Shown piece by piece: positions 24,403 through 35,264 of a DNA stretch of 64,000 bases. Positions within the stretch are counted from its first letter, which is position 1; each line of letters starts with the position of its first letter. The notes under the pieces were generated by a model, which saw only the letters and a list, made by a program, of their open reading frames with translations, was not told the origin of the DNA and ran no database searches. Position numbers and translations under genes: made by a program. Source of the stretch: Meloidogyne chitwoodi (Eukaryota; Nematoda; Chromadorea; Rhabditida; Meloidogynidae); contig JACZZP010000008.1 in assembly GCA_015183035.1 (NCBI GenBank), positions 1,612,001-1,676,000 on the forward strand, in the 5' to 3' direction.

Positions 24403-25542
24403 TAATTAAGAGAGAATTAAAAGAAAACTTTAAAACTTTTTTAATTTATTTTATTTTCATCAGACAAAAATTTAAAAAAACATAAAAATAATTGAAAAAT
24501 CATTTCTAAATTGTCTAAACACATTTTTTACAATTTTAAAAGAAAAATTATTTTATAAAAAATAAAACGCTGAGTTTATATATTTTGAAATATGAGAGGA
24601 TTTTTATTAAATAAAATTTAAATTTTATTTTTAAAAAAGTCCTCTCTTGGGAAATAAGTAAATGAGATGAAACAGAGGAAAATATATAATACAAAATTAA
24701 TTATTACAATTGAGAAAAAATAAAGAAATGAATTCTTATTTTTTTAATTCATTTAAAATTTAATTTTAAACAAAAAAATTTAAATTTTCTAAAAATCATT
24801 TCTTCTATTAAATGAGTATATAAAAGTAAAATGAGTTTCTCCTTTAAAAAATAAATCCAAAATTATTTTTATTTAAATTGTGAGCAAAAACAGGAAAAAA
24901 TGGAAGAAAAATAATAAAATAAAGAGGTAAAAAATTAATGCATTACATATAATTCTTCTTTTCCTGTAAAAAGATATAATTGAGACTAACAATAAGTCTC
25001 TACAAAATTTATAAATTCTCAAATAATTCAAGTTTTTACTTTTTGATATTATACCTTTGTTATTTTAAGATAACAAGAGTACAACAAAAAGAATAAAAAA
25101 TAGTAAATTGTATAATATCAATTTTAAAAAATATACATATTTTAAATAATTGGCAGCAAACATTGGTGTATATTGAAAAACATTTTTTAATAAAAAATAA
25201 AGCGGTATATAAAAAACATGAATTATATTTAATTCTAAACATTTATTTGATTATTTTTTTTTCAAAAATGTGTTTATTTAATGTTATAAACTAATAAGTT
25301 CAATTTAAAAGAGATCATTAAATAGGGGATATTTTTGATTCTCTTCCTCTATAATTAAAATATCTTAAAAAAATACTTTCTTTTTTTTCCAGAGAAGTCT
25401 TCCGCAAAAATTGAACTTTAGTTTATAAACAATTTTAATATTGCTAAAAAAAAATGTTCTATTCCAATTTTTATGTGTAGATGCCTTTTTTAAATTTTAT
25501 TAAAAAAAAATATTATTCTTCTTCTTTTACCTTTTATTCCAT
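24403..25542. other. Convergent intergenic region
   Basis: 1.14 kb of AT-rich DNA between the 3' ends of the RPAP1-like gene (+) and ATG9 (-). Contains both 3'UTRs. A short minus-strand open frame at 25060-25242 has no start context or family signal. Nothing else supported. Confidence 0.5.
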
Positions 25543-28500
25543 TCATTTTTTCATAACTTTATCATTAACATAAAATGGTTGTAAAGGTGGAGGAGGTGGA
25601 GCTGTTATTGATAAACTTGTTGAAGATGTTGTTGTAGCATTTGATTGTTGTTCATTTGTTTTTTTATTTGAAGTAATTGGTTTCATTTCTTCTTCTTCAA
25701 TTCGTTTTGATTGTCCCAATAACATTGAAGATGAATCAATAGAAGAGGTAAGCATATGAGCACGGCTAATATCAGTTGCTGGAACACCCCAAATATTACT
25801 TTCACCCAAACTGTCCATAATTGGTTGTGTTTCAGTTGTTGTTCCTCTACGAATTGATCCATATCCTTTAGTATTTTTGTTGTAACGAAAACGATTTTGT
25901 TGTTGCTGAGAAACTTCATTTGAATTTGTATGTAAAGCAAGAACATGATTAATAGCTAATGCATGAAGAGACATTTCTGTTGCACGACATTTACTTTCTA
26001 AAATAAATTTTAAATTAAAAAAATATATGAAAATATACAAAAATTGACAAAAATATTTATTTAAAAAATTTATTTAACCTTGCTCAGCTCGAGGCTGTAC
26101 TGTAGCTGAAAGTGAAGCAGGAGCTATAAAACTAGAAGCAAGAAGCAATTTTTGTTGTTGAAGTAACTGTGATTGAACTGAAGAAGCAAACATTTCACGA
26201 AATGAAGAATTACTATTATTTAAAATATTAGCAAGTGATTGTTCTTGTAATTGACGTTTTCGTTCATTTTGTGAAGATGAAACATCATTAAATATCTAAA
26301 ATATAATTAATAAATAAATAAAAATAATCTAGAGTAATTCTCTTCTTATTTATTTACCTCTTCTTTTTGTTCAGGCAAAATAGAAGTAGTCTGTTTTTGA
26401 TTACATGTTGAATTTATTACATTTTCAGAAGATTTTTGTAATAAAGTAGAAAAGTTTTTCTCAAAAGTATTTGGTAAAACAACACTTTTATTATTTAATT
26501 TTTGATATAATAAATGTTGATTCTCCATATTTTCCAAAATACACAAAATTTCTGCTGAGACCTTAAAATTATATATTTTATACAAAAAATAATAATAAAA
26601 AAATATTTATTACCAAATCTTTGACATTTGCAATAAATTCAGCCTCTGCTCCTGTCGGTATCCAATCAGGATTTTGATTAACAAAATTTAAAAGGGACAA
26701 TTCCACTTTGCCACAAGGAGTTTTTCTTCTTGATGAAGGAACTTAAAACAAAAAAAATAATTTTAAAAATATTTTATATAAATTAAACCTTCATTTTTCT
26801 TAGCTCCATCATCAACACAAATAGATTGATTTAAAGAAGCAAGCCGCGCATCCCCATCATGTACAATGTTCATTTGAGCAAGAGAACAGACATCACCGAG
26901 ACCTAAAAAATAAAAAAATTAGAGTCAAAATTAAAATAAAAAACCTTCTAAAGTGACTGTATTTTCATGTAAAAATACTACAATTTCAGGCACACGTTTC
27001 CATATGCTTCAAAGAAATAAAAAATAATTTAATATATTTTTCAAATTTACCAAAAATAAAGAATAAAAGGAGAAAGAATTGGGCTTAACAATTCCTCTAC
27101 CAACAACTCTGTTTTCATTCGGAAAATTTGAATAAATTCTCTATGAATTTCAGAAGAATGAGCATTTGCTAACCAAGAACGAGGAGCATAATGAATATTT
27201 GAAACAATCTAAAAATTATTTAAAAAAATTCAATTTGTAAAAAAAAGTTACTTGTTGCATTAAAAGTTGTTGACAAAGTACCAAATTCTCTTTTGGGATA
27301 AATATTTTTGAAATGAGGGCAATCCCACCGGTTATCGAAAGTAATGTTGTTACATGTTCAATCTTAATTTAAAAATCTATTTTAACAAGTATAAAAATAC
27401 TTAAATATTATTTTCAAACAAGTAAGTCAGAACCTAAACATTAATTCAAAAATTAAAAACCTTTAATGTATCTTCATCAATAGCAGTAAGAGCACACAAA
27501 ACTACAAAAAATGAAGCAGAGACAAAAGCAATATTCCTTGCAATAATTTGTGTAAGTGAGGAAATAAATTGATCGGTATATCGAGCAGCAAATTCATAAC
27601 TTTTATTTAAACGAGCATCTAATTCATGATCCATTTCATTGAAATGGCGAAGTTTTTCTCTAAAAACAAATTTTAGATAAACAAAAAATAATATAACAAA
27701 CCGTCCATAATTGGAATATTTTCTCATTCCAAAAACATTTGGATCACGTTGATAATGTTCAGAATAAGAAAAGAATGAGAAAAGTAGCTGATATACAAAA
27801 ACAAATGGAAAGAAAATTAAATTAGCAATGGCCATAATTGTCAAAGTTCTTTGAATTTGGCAAACTTAAAATTAATTATAAAAAAATTAAAAACATTAAA
27901 GTAAATTTACTAAGCATAGGCAATTTTAAAGGATCTTTGAATTCATCTTTGAGTGCATAAGGGCCTTTCCAAGGACTCCAAGGTCCCCAAAAAAGAAGCC
28001 ATTCCAAATTAAATCTTAATCCACTTGATAAATAGTGAACATGACCAAAGAAAGGAAAACGAATTCGAGGAGGAAGAATATTCTAAAAATATTAGATTTT
28101 AATTAAAATAATCTATATATATTTTTAATCGGCAGAATTTAAAAGTATATTTTACTAATTGAAAGTTTAAATTAATTTAAAAAAAATAAAAATGTTGTTA
28201 CATAATATACAAGTGCAACAAAATAATTTTTGTGTCGCAAAATTCGTTGGCAAACATCCAATGGAGTAATACCCTCACGATTTACTATTAAATGCAATCG
28301 CTTTTGGACAGCACAAAGACGTTCCACAACCTTCAAAAATTAAGACTTTATATTTTTATCTTTTTTAGGACAAAATTGTTAAAATTATTTAAATTTTTGT
28401 TAAACCTGTGCCCATGTCAAATTTTGCATTTCTGAATCCGAAATTTCCAATTGAGTAATAAAAAATCGTCGAGTCTCAGAGAATTGTACAAGGCGACCAC

Positions 28501-29184
28501 AAATACGTATCAAATGTGCTAGCCAAAAAAGTGCGGCTAAAAAAAGCGCCAACGACATTAGAGGGTTAATACGAGCATAGCAGCGGGGAATGAAAGCATT
28601 CTGAAAAGAATTTTTTTTAATTTCAAAACAAATAAAATTAAACATGAATAGCCCGTTTTGCTGGAAGTAGCTGTCCATCAATTGTTGTATTTCGATTATA
28701 AAAAAGAACATCATAGTCAACACATTGAACCAAAAATGTCGAAAAAATGACCACAAACGCAAATCGCAGAAGAGAAAATAAAGAACGAAGGGCAATGCAA
28801 GTAAGGCCCCGTTGTTGATAATACTCGTAGATGTAAGCAAAAAACTAAAAATAAATTGAATTTTACAAAAATTGATTAAATTATTATTTTATTTTTTTTT
28901 CAAATAAAGATATAAAAAATAAAAACCTGATCAACATCTTTAATGTGATCCCATTCAGCAGTTGGATCACTGGAAGCTAATTCTGCATCTTTATTACTAA
29001 ATGAGACAGCAACACCGTGATGAATTGGAGGAGAAGCTTCAAAAAGTGAAGGCCCTTCCTCAACTTCCTCATCCTCATTTAATTTTATACCAGTAACTCT
29101 TCCAAGATCTATACTTTTCAATGTTCCTGGTTCATTTTCGTCTTCCTCAATTACATTATAATTGGATCTTTTTAAGGAAAACAT
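25543..29184 (-). CDS. ATG9: Autophagy-related protein 9 (lipid scramblase)
   Basis: ATG9 is a trimeric multi-pass membrane protein on Golgi-derived vesicles that scrambles lipids during autophagosome growth. The N-terminal cytosolic part is acidic (YNVIEEDENEPGTLKSIDLG). The membrane core shows LTWAQVVERLCAVQKRL, DVCQRILRHKNYFVAL, LRFNLEWLLFWGPWSPW, LLFSFFSYSEHYQRDP, GMRKYSNYGREKLRHFNEMD and HELDARLNKSYEFAARYTDQ, followed by helices around FVSASFFVVLCALTAID. The C-terminal tail is long and Gln/Ser-rich, with a polyproline stretch (ITAPPPPPLQPFYVNDK). About fifteen exons, all GT-AG. Start MFSLKRSNYNV at 29184 is the first Met of the frame. Confidence 0.95.
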
Positions 29185-30484
29185 TCTGATTTTTTACATA
29201 ATCAAAATCTGAAAATTATTACATAAATTTTTGCAAAAAATTTAATTCCAGTTAAAATGTACCGATAATAAAAAACCAATAAATCAAATAAAAAATTAAA
29301 TAAAAGAAATATGTAAAGATAGTAACACTAAAATATGCGCGAGCAAAGATTGAACCAAAAATGTATTATATAATTTTATGTAGATAATGGTGACTTTTTT
29401 TAAAGTCTTATGAACAACTGCTAAAATGAGGATGTCTCTACCAACTAAACACGCCTGGGACGAATGTATATCATGTGTTTTTTTGGCCCAGTGCTCTAAC
29501 CGATTCTTTCCGGGAAACACATTTGGCTAAATGTGTAAGAGAAAAAACTCTGATAAGTAAATTGTCGTCCGTCTCTCACGAGACCATTAATTTTTCATTT
29601 CTCTCATTTTGCGCTGTCTGCATATTGTTACATTTTAGACATAAAAAAATAAAAAGTTAAGGTAGAGATAAAAATTAACAAAATGCCAAAATTATTAAAT
29701 TGAAGTTTAAATTGATATTCAATGTAAAATATTAGTTTTTATGTTTTACATTAATTATTTTTTATTTTTATGAAAATTAGCATGATTTAAAATGAATGCT
29801 TTTTTCTACATTTTGTTCAAGATAGGATATTAACGAAATTAAAGAGAGAAACAAGGAAGTAAAAAAGTTTATAAGATAGGAATGATCCCGTTTTTAGGAA
29901 AAATTGTTCTATTAGATTCACACACTCGAAAATATTTTTAAAAAATAATTAAATTTTATTTTTTTACTCTTTCTCTTCCATTTTTTAATTGCATCATGGA
30001 TGACAATACAGCCTCTGTAATCACCGAACTGAGCTTACTTTACCCTTTGTTTTTTCGATTTTCAAGAGCTTGTATCTCAGATCAGTCTCAAATGACTTTC
30101 CCCACACAAGATCGGCTCAATTTTCAAATATCTTTCAAAATACACCTCAATTGACACGATCGAAGAACCATGAACAAAAAATCTCACAAAGAAATTTCAA
30201 ATTTTTTTTGAAGGTAACTTGGTCGGAGTGGATTTCGGTTTTAACCAATCAATTTTATGATACTAGGATTTTTATATTTCTGATTATTGGGAAATTAGGG
30301 TTAATGGGTAAACTATTTAACTAAGAAAAAATACACCAAAACTTTTAAAAAATTTATTTCAATTACAATATATATGTACAATTATGATGGCAATACAGAA
30401 ATATAACAACAAGTGAATGAATATTTATATATGAACATATCGACATGAGTATCACAACAGAATAGTGTCTCTCTGTCCTTCTGC
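29185..30484. other. Intergenic, upstream of ATG9 and downstream of the phosphatase gene
   Basis: 1.3 kb. It carries less AT-rich islands around 29400-29600 and 30000-30300 with short open frames on both strands but no family motif. These may be decayed repeats. I see no paired terminal repeats or RNA gene that I can support. Confidence 0.45.
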
Positions 30485-32127
30485 CTAACGTCTCGGCGGC
30501 TTATAGATCCTCTTCGATATCGCTTGTATCAGCTTGTCAATTGCTTCGACGTCCACTCGGATCTTGCTTGCTTCAGCCTTGTTCTTCGCATACCTTAAAA
30601 TGAAGAAAAGTGTTAAAAAATTCGATTAACTCGGGAGGTATTTACCGGAGGAAGACGCTGTAGATGTACAGATACTGATCCAGGGTCTGCACACTGCCAG
30701 CCCGTTGTCGACGCAGATCTGCGACAAGATCGTAGAAGTCCAATGGTTGTCCAGCGCGGAGAGTGTTCTGAGCCAAGTAGATCATGACGATGGTGCCGGT
30801 TCTCCCAATGCCTGCAAATAAAAAAAGTTTTCAAAAAATTAGAATTTAGTGCTTGTTACCTGCCGAACAGTGCACGACAATGGGCTTATATTTCCCAATG
30901 TAGAAGAGCAGTCGAAGTGCTGCAAGATGGTTCATCGGAACTCCACGGTCAGGCCAACGTCTCCAGTGGAAGTGACGAACATTTGCTTGCCGCTTCGGGC
31001 TGTCGCTGGTGACTTGAAGGCGCGTCCGGATAAGATGGTTGTCGTCGAGTGCCTCTGTATCCACGAACCGAACTTTGATGTTTCCGTCTCGACTAGTGAT
31101 GGCCTGAAAATAATTTATAAATTGCCTTTTAAGACGAAACAAACAGATTCTGGTGTATTATCCCTCGGCCAGTATTGATGACATTTTGGCCGATTGAGTT
31201 CGACGGTATCACAGAGCATAACGACCGCCTCGACCTTCTCCTGCAAGACCATTTCCCAAAAATCGCCGACAGTTTGAGGTAGAGGGCCTTGAGTGCAGAT
31301 GTAGCGGCGATCACCTAATTTAAATAGATTAAAATAATTAAAAGAGCCACGCCTCACCGTGACTATCAATCCAATTGGCATGAATATAATGCCCATTAGA
31401 AAGCGCCACACGGTTGTTCTCGACGCAGATGACGTCACGGTAACGGTTCAGCGTCGGATTTCTATAAATAAATTTATGTTTAAATATTAATTTATGAATG
31501 TTTAAATAAAAAAAATTACCGGACAAATTCAGCAGATGGATCAGGCCGAGGGAGATTCTGCAGACGCTCAAATTCAGATTCCAAATCAGTCAACTGCTTT
31601 CGAGACGTCGCCTGAGCCCACGTTTGGAGTTGTTCCAGGAATACTGCTTCGTTGAATTTTTCCTTATTTTTGTGTTGACGTCCACCTCCTCCTGGCCCCT
31701 CACCAGCTCCTCCTCGCCTCTCACCAGCTCCTCCTCGCCTCTCACCATCTCCTCCTCGCCTCTCACCAGCTCCTCCTCGCCTCTCACCAGCTCCTCCTCG
31801 CCTCTCACCAGCTCCTACTACACCCATAGAAGGTCTTGCAGCAGCAGCTTAAATAAAAGAAAAACTTAATTAAAATTAATTAATTAAATTACCTCCTCCA
31901 AGAGGTGCAGGTCCACCGCTATAGACACTTTGAAAACCTCCTCCTCCTCCGCCACTAGCGCCACCACTAAGATAGACCGATGCTCCACCACCACCACCTG
32001 CTCCATAGCCACCACCACCACCAGCTGCTGGTTGCTTTGGAGGACCACCTGCTCCAGATCCCATGTAGACTGATTGCCCACCACCGCCTCCAGCTGCTCC
32101 TCCGCCGAAGTACGCAGATTGGGCCAT
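30485..32127 (-). CDS. Protein tyrosine phosphatase with Gly-rich N-terminus
   Basis: Classical non-receptor PTP. The catalytic domain follows the family order: NPTLNRYRDVICVENNRV, HYIHANWIDSHG, YICTQGPLPQTVGDFWEMV, the WPD loop HFHWRRWPDRGVP, and the P-loop VVHCSAGIGRTGTIVMIYLA with catalytic Cys and Arg, then a Q-loop-like helix VQTLDQYLYIYSVFLRYAK. The first exon (31876-32127) encodes a Gly-rich leader (SVYMGSGAGGPPKQ and similar), and exon 2 opens with seven-residue GERRGGA repeats. All junctions are GT-AG, ending RIYKPPRR. Nematodes have expanded families of such PTPs, many germline or sperm expressed; expression here is unknown. The leader is duplicated just upstream as a separate small gene. 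Confidence 0.88.
31685..31811. repeat. 21-bp coding minisatellite, about 6 units
   Basis: Near-perfect 21-bp units within PTP exon 2 encode GERRGGA repeats. The first unit is degenerate (GPGG) and one carries Asp for Ala. The unit is a multiple of three, so copy number can vary without loss of frame. Confidence 0.85.
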
Positions 32128-32725
32128 TGACTTGTGAAGTTGAAGGTGTTGTCGTGAACTGTAGAGAAGTAGATTTTGTTTGTTGTTTTTGATAAACTAA
32201 TATTTTTACAATTATTTTTATATTAAATTAAAATGATTTTACCATCATAGCTGTCTGAGTTCCACCACCTCCTCCAATAGCACTTCCTCCACCCATAGCA
32301 GGTCTTGCAGCAGCAGAAGCTTAAATAAAAGAAAAACTTAATTAAAATTAATTAATTAAATTACCTCCTCCAAGAGGTGCAGGTCCACCGCTATAGACAC
32401 TTTGAAAACCTCCTCCTCCTCCTCCGCCACCAGCGCCACCACCAAGATAGACCGATGCTCCACCACCACCACCTGCTCCATAGCCACCACCACCACCAGC
32501 TGCTGGTTGCTTCGGAGGACCACCTGCTCCAGATCCCATGTAGACTGATTGACCACCACCGCCTCCAGCTGCTCCTCCTGCTCCTCCGCCGAAGTACGCA
32601 GATTGGGCCATTGACTTGCGAAGTTGAAGGTGTTGTCGTGAACTGTAGAAGAGAAGTCGATTGATTGTGTGTGTTGTTTTTGATAAACTAATATTTTTAC
32701 AATTGTTTTTATATTAAATTGGAAT
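31822..32725. repeat. Tandem duplication, two copies of about 470-490 bp
   Basis: The stretch from about 31822 to 32235 recurs at about 32291 to 32725 with over 90 percent similarity by eye. Each copy holds 5'UTR, the exon starting MAQSAYFGGG, the following intron and the start of the next exon. One copy is the leader of the PTP gene and the other ends as the small Gly-rich gene. Confidence 0.85.
32228..32611 (-). CDS. Small Gly-rich protein, duplicated PTP leader
   Basis: Two exons. Exon 1 (32348-32611) encodes MAQSAYFGGGAGGAAGGGGG followed by QSVYMGSGAGG and FQSVYSGGPAPLGGG. Exon 2 continues ASAAARPAMGGGSAIGGGGG and TQTAMMVKSF and then stops at 32228-32230. It is almost the same as the first exon of the PTP gene that begins 100 bp downstream on the same strand. 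Splicing exon 2 onward into the PTP 5' region would be out of frame with the phosphatase start, so I read this as a separate short gene or a decaying fragment of the duplication. It has no signal peptide. Whether it makes a protein is uncertain. Confidence 0.55.
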
Positions 32726-33311
32726 GAGTTTATTAGAAAATATATAAAAACAGGCATAAATAAAATAATATAAAAGTTTTGTTTTCATTCTTATTTTATT
32801 TATTCTACTCTAATTCTCACTACTATTTTATTTTACAAAACACATTTTTAAAGTTTGTCTGCTTCAAAATCATCAAATGAAATTGGACATTTCATATTAT
32901 GAGTTTAATTTTCTAAAAGTTTATTCCAAATATTATATTGAAATATGAGTGTTTGGGGACAATAATACTATTTATTTATTATTTTTAAACTCACAAAACT
33001 TTTAATAAAATCATTTAATTTTTTTGAATAATTAAATGTTCTACAAATTACTAATGTTTTAGGGTAATTTTTACAAATTCTTTAATAATTAATATTTATT
33101 TATAAATATATAATATACAAATAAATTAAAATATTTTTGATTTGTTTAACAAATGCCTGGGCAATGTGAACAACAAAGTTTTTCATTCCAAAAAATATTA
33201 CAATATCTTCTTAAATGAGTAAGGCGAGTTGCCATTTGGGAAACCTAAAATTTAAAATTATTATAAAATTTATAAATTAATGTCATTAAATATTCTTACA
33301 CATTTTATACT
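32612..33311. other. Intergenic
   Basis: 700 bp of AT-rich DNA between the Gly-rich gene and the 3' end of the secreted gene at 33312. No supported exon or repeat beyond the tail of the tandem duplication (to about 32725). Confidence 0.45.
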
Positions 33312-35264
33312 TCATTCCTTTGGTTGTTTAGCACGTTGTTCATCTCCATAAACTAATCTTCGAGCTATTGAATTCTGATGTTGATTTATTTTTTGGTTAT
33401 TATTAATTTCTGGTGATTGATTAGTTTTATTTGGAATTTCAGAAGAAGTAGATAATAATTGTCTTATTAATTTAAAAAATAAATTTATTAAATAAGTTAT
33501 TTATTTACTCATTGGCAGCCAAAGAAGATGTAACTGTTGAATCTTGATCAGGATAATTATTTTCTCTTAAAAAATTTATTTTTTATTATTTACAAAAATA
33601 AAAAAAGACAAACAACAAAAATTGTTGAACTTCCTCTCTTCTAGTACTCATTCTATAATTAAATTCAACAGTATAACAAGCTACAATACGTGCTGAATTA
33701 TGTAAACATTGTTGGGCATAAGCAGACTTTTAAAAATAATTTTTTTAATTTTAAATATATTTTTATTTATTCTTTAATTAATTAATTAATTTATTACTAA
33801 CTTTACAATCTTCTACATTACAATAAAGAAAAGAAAGAACACCACGACATTTTGGTTCTTTTTCACGTCCACGGCATTTACATTGCTCTGATCCATCAAA
33901 CCAATCCTTTTTAAATAAATAATTTAAATAAATAAATAAATACTTTCATTGTAATAGGAGGAGCATCTGCACTAATTAAATTAAAAAAAACTTGAAAACG
34001 TCCTCTCTAAAAAATAAAAAATATTTATTTATTTATTTTAATTATTTTTACCCCTTTATTTAATCTTTTTCTAATTTCAGCATCTACTCCATTCATTTTT
34101 TGTTTAACTTTTTGTTCCAAATCATATCTTCCAGGTAAATTAATTGTTCTTTTAAATTCATAACTTTTTGCCCCTATTTTTGAACAAATAGGAGAAAATG
34201 TTTGTTCTTGTCCAGTAGCCAAAATTGGTAAAAATTGATGTTCTCCATTGGATAAACCTTTCTCAATTTTATCAGAAAGTGTACATAATTCACAATAACG
34301 ACTTTTAAAAAGAAAATTATTTATATTTTTAATTAATTTTTAATTTAAAAATAAAATAAAAGTTTAAGCAATTGATTTTTGAGAATTTAAATTATTATTT
34401 TTTTAATAAAGTTACTTAATTTCAAAATCTTAAAATAAAAAATATATTTTTTTAAATACCAATATTGGTGTTTTTCTCGTTGAACAATACCACTAAATTC
34501 ATCACATTGTTGATCAAGAAGACCAAGTTTCTGGAATCATTGTATAAGCATAGCAAAACGAATACCTTTTTTAAAAAATAATTTTAATTATTTATATTTA
34601 ATTAAAAAAAAATATAACCAGCAGGTCCTTCCAATATCGGCACCTTTAAAAAAATAAATTCTTTTTATTAAAAAATAATTTTTAAATTTATATTTACTTG
34701 TAATGTAACGCCTATTTCACCACTCAAATAAGCCTAGATAAATAATTTTTAAATATATTTTTTTAATTTATAAACAATTATTTTAAAATAATTTAAATAA
34801 AAAATAACCAAATTATTGATAACATTAATATTTTTAAAATGCAAAGAATAATTTCCAGGTGCTTTGATATAATAAATTTTATTGCCTTTTTCATTTATTA
34901 TTTGTACATCCTTTATTAAAAGTTAATTTTAATAATTATTTAATTAATTTAAATAATTAAATAAAAATTAATTTCTCTTACTTTTTCTGTTAATTTAATT
35001 TTTAATTCCTTTACAACTAAAAACACTAATTTCATCAAGTAAAATAAAGAGATCTTCATTATTATTATTATTATTATCTTCTAAATTAGTAGAAGATATT
35101 GTTTTACTGTCTGTTATTATTCTTCTTTGTTGTTCCCAATTTTCTGATTGTTGTTGTGCAAAAACAATAAATTGAATAATAAAAGGGGAAAATAAAAAAA
35201 AATGGCAATATTTGGCTTTTGATTTTGAAATTAATTTTAAGCCATATCTTTTGTTTATTCCCAT
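33312..35264 (-). CDS. Secreted Cys-containing protein, frame interrupted
   Basis: Not recognised. The N-terminal hydrophobic segment CHFFLFSPFIIQFIVFAQQQ is a plausible signal peptide. Later exons read IYYIKAPGNYSLHFKNINVI, GEIGVTLQVPILEGPAGIRF, CDEFSGIVQREKHQYWCRYC, ATGQEQTFSPICSKIGAKSY, KDWFDGSEQCKCRGREKEPK and RIVACYTVEFNYRM, with GT-AG junctions. Two breaks are visible. After FSCKGI the frame shifts unless one T is removed from the T5 run at 34999-35003, after which KIKLTEKDVQI continues. An in-frame TGA lies at 34537-34539, between GIRFAMLIQ and FQKLGLLDQQ. This may be a pseudogene, an error-bearing haplotype, or a wrong exon model. The only start Met lies at the edge of the adjacent 57-bp satellite. 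Confidence 0.5.

Noticed and set aside
24403..25542. Additional small gene at 25060-25242
   Set aside because: AT-rich frame with no start context, no splice partners and no recognisable protein.
29296..29520. Minus-strand sequence with GGTTAGAGCACTGG and TAGTTGGTAGAG, resembling tRNA arms
   Set aside because: A-box-like pieces occur but no B box or pairing stems at the right distances.
30070..30324. Plus-strand open frame of 84 codons
   Set aside because: No family motif or splice partners; composition suggests a decayed repeat.
31624..31869. Ser/Pro-rich plus-strand frame over the PTP minisatellite
   Set aside because: Antisense of the GERRGGA repeats; the minus-strand gene explains it.
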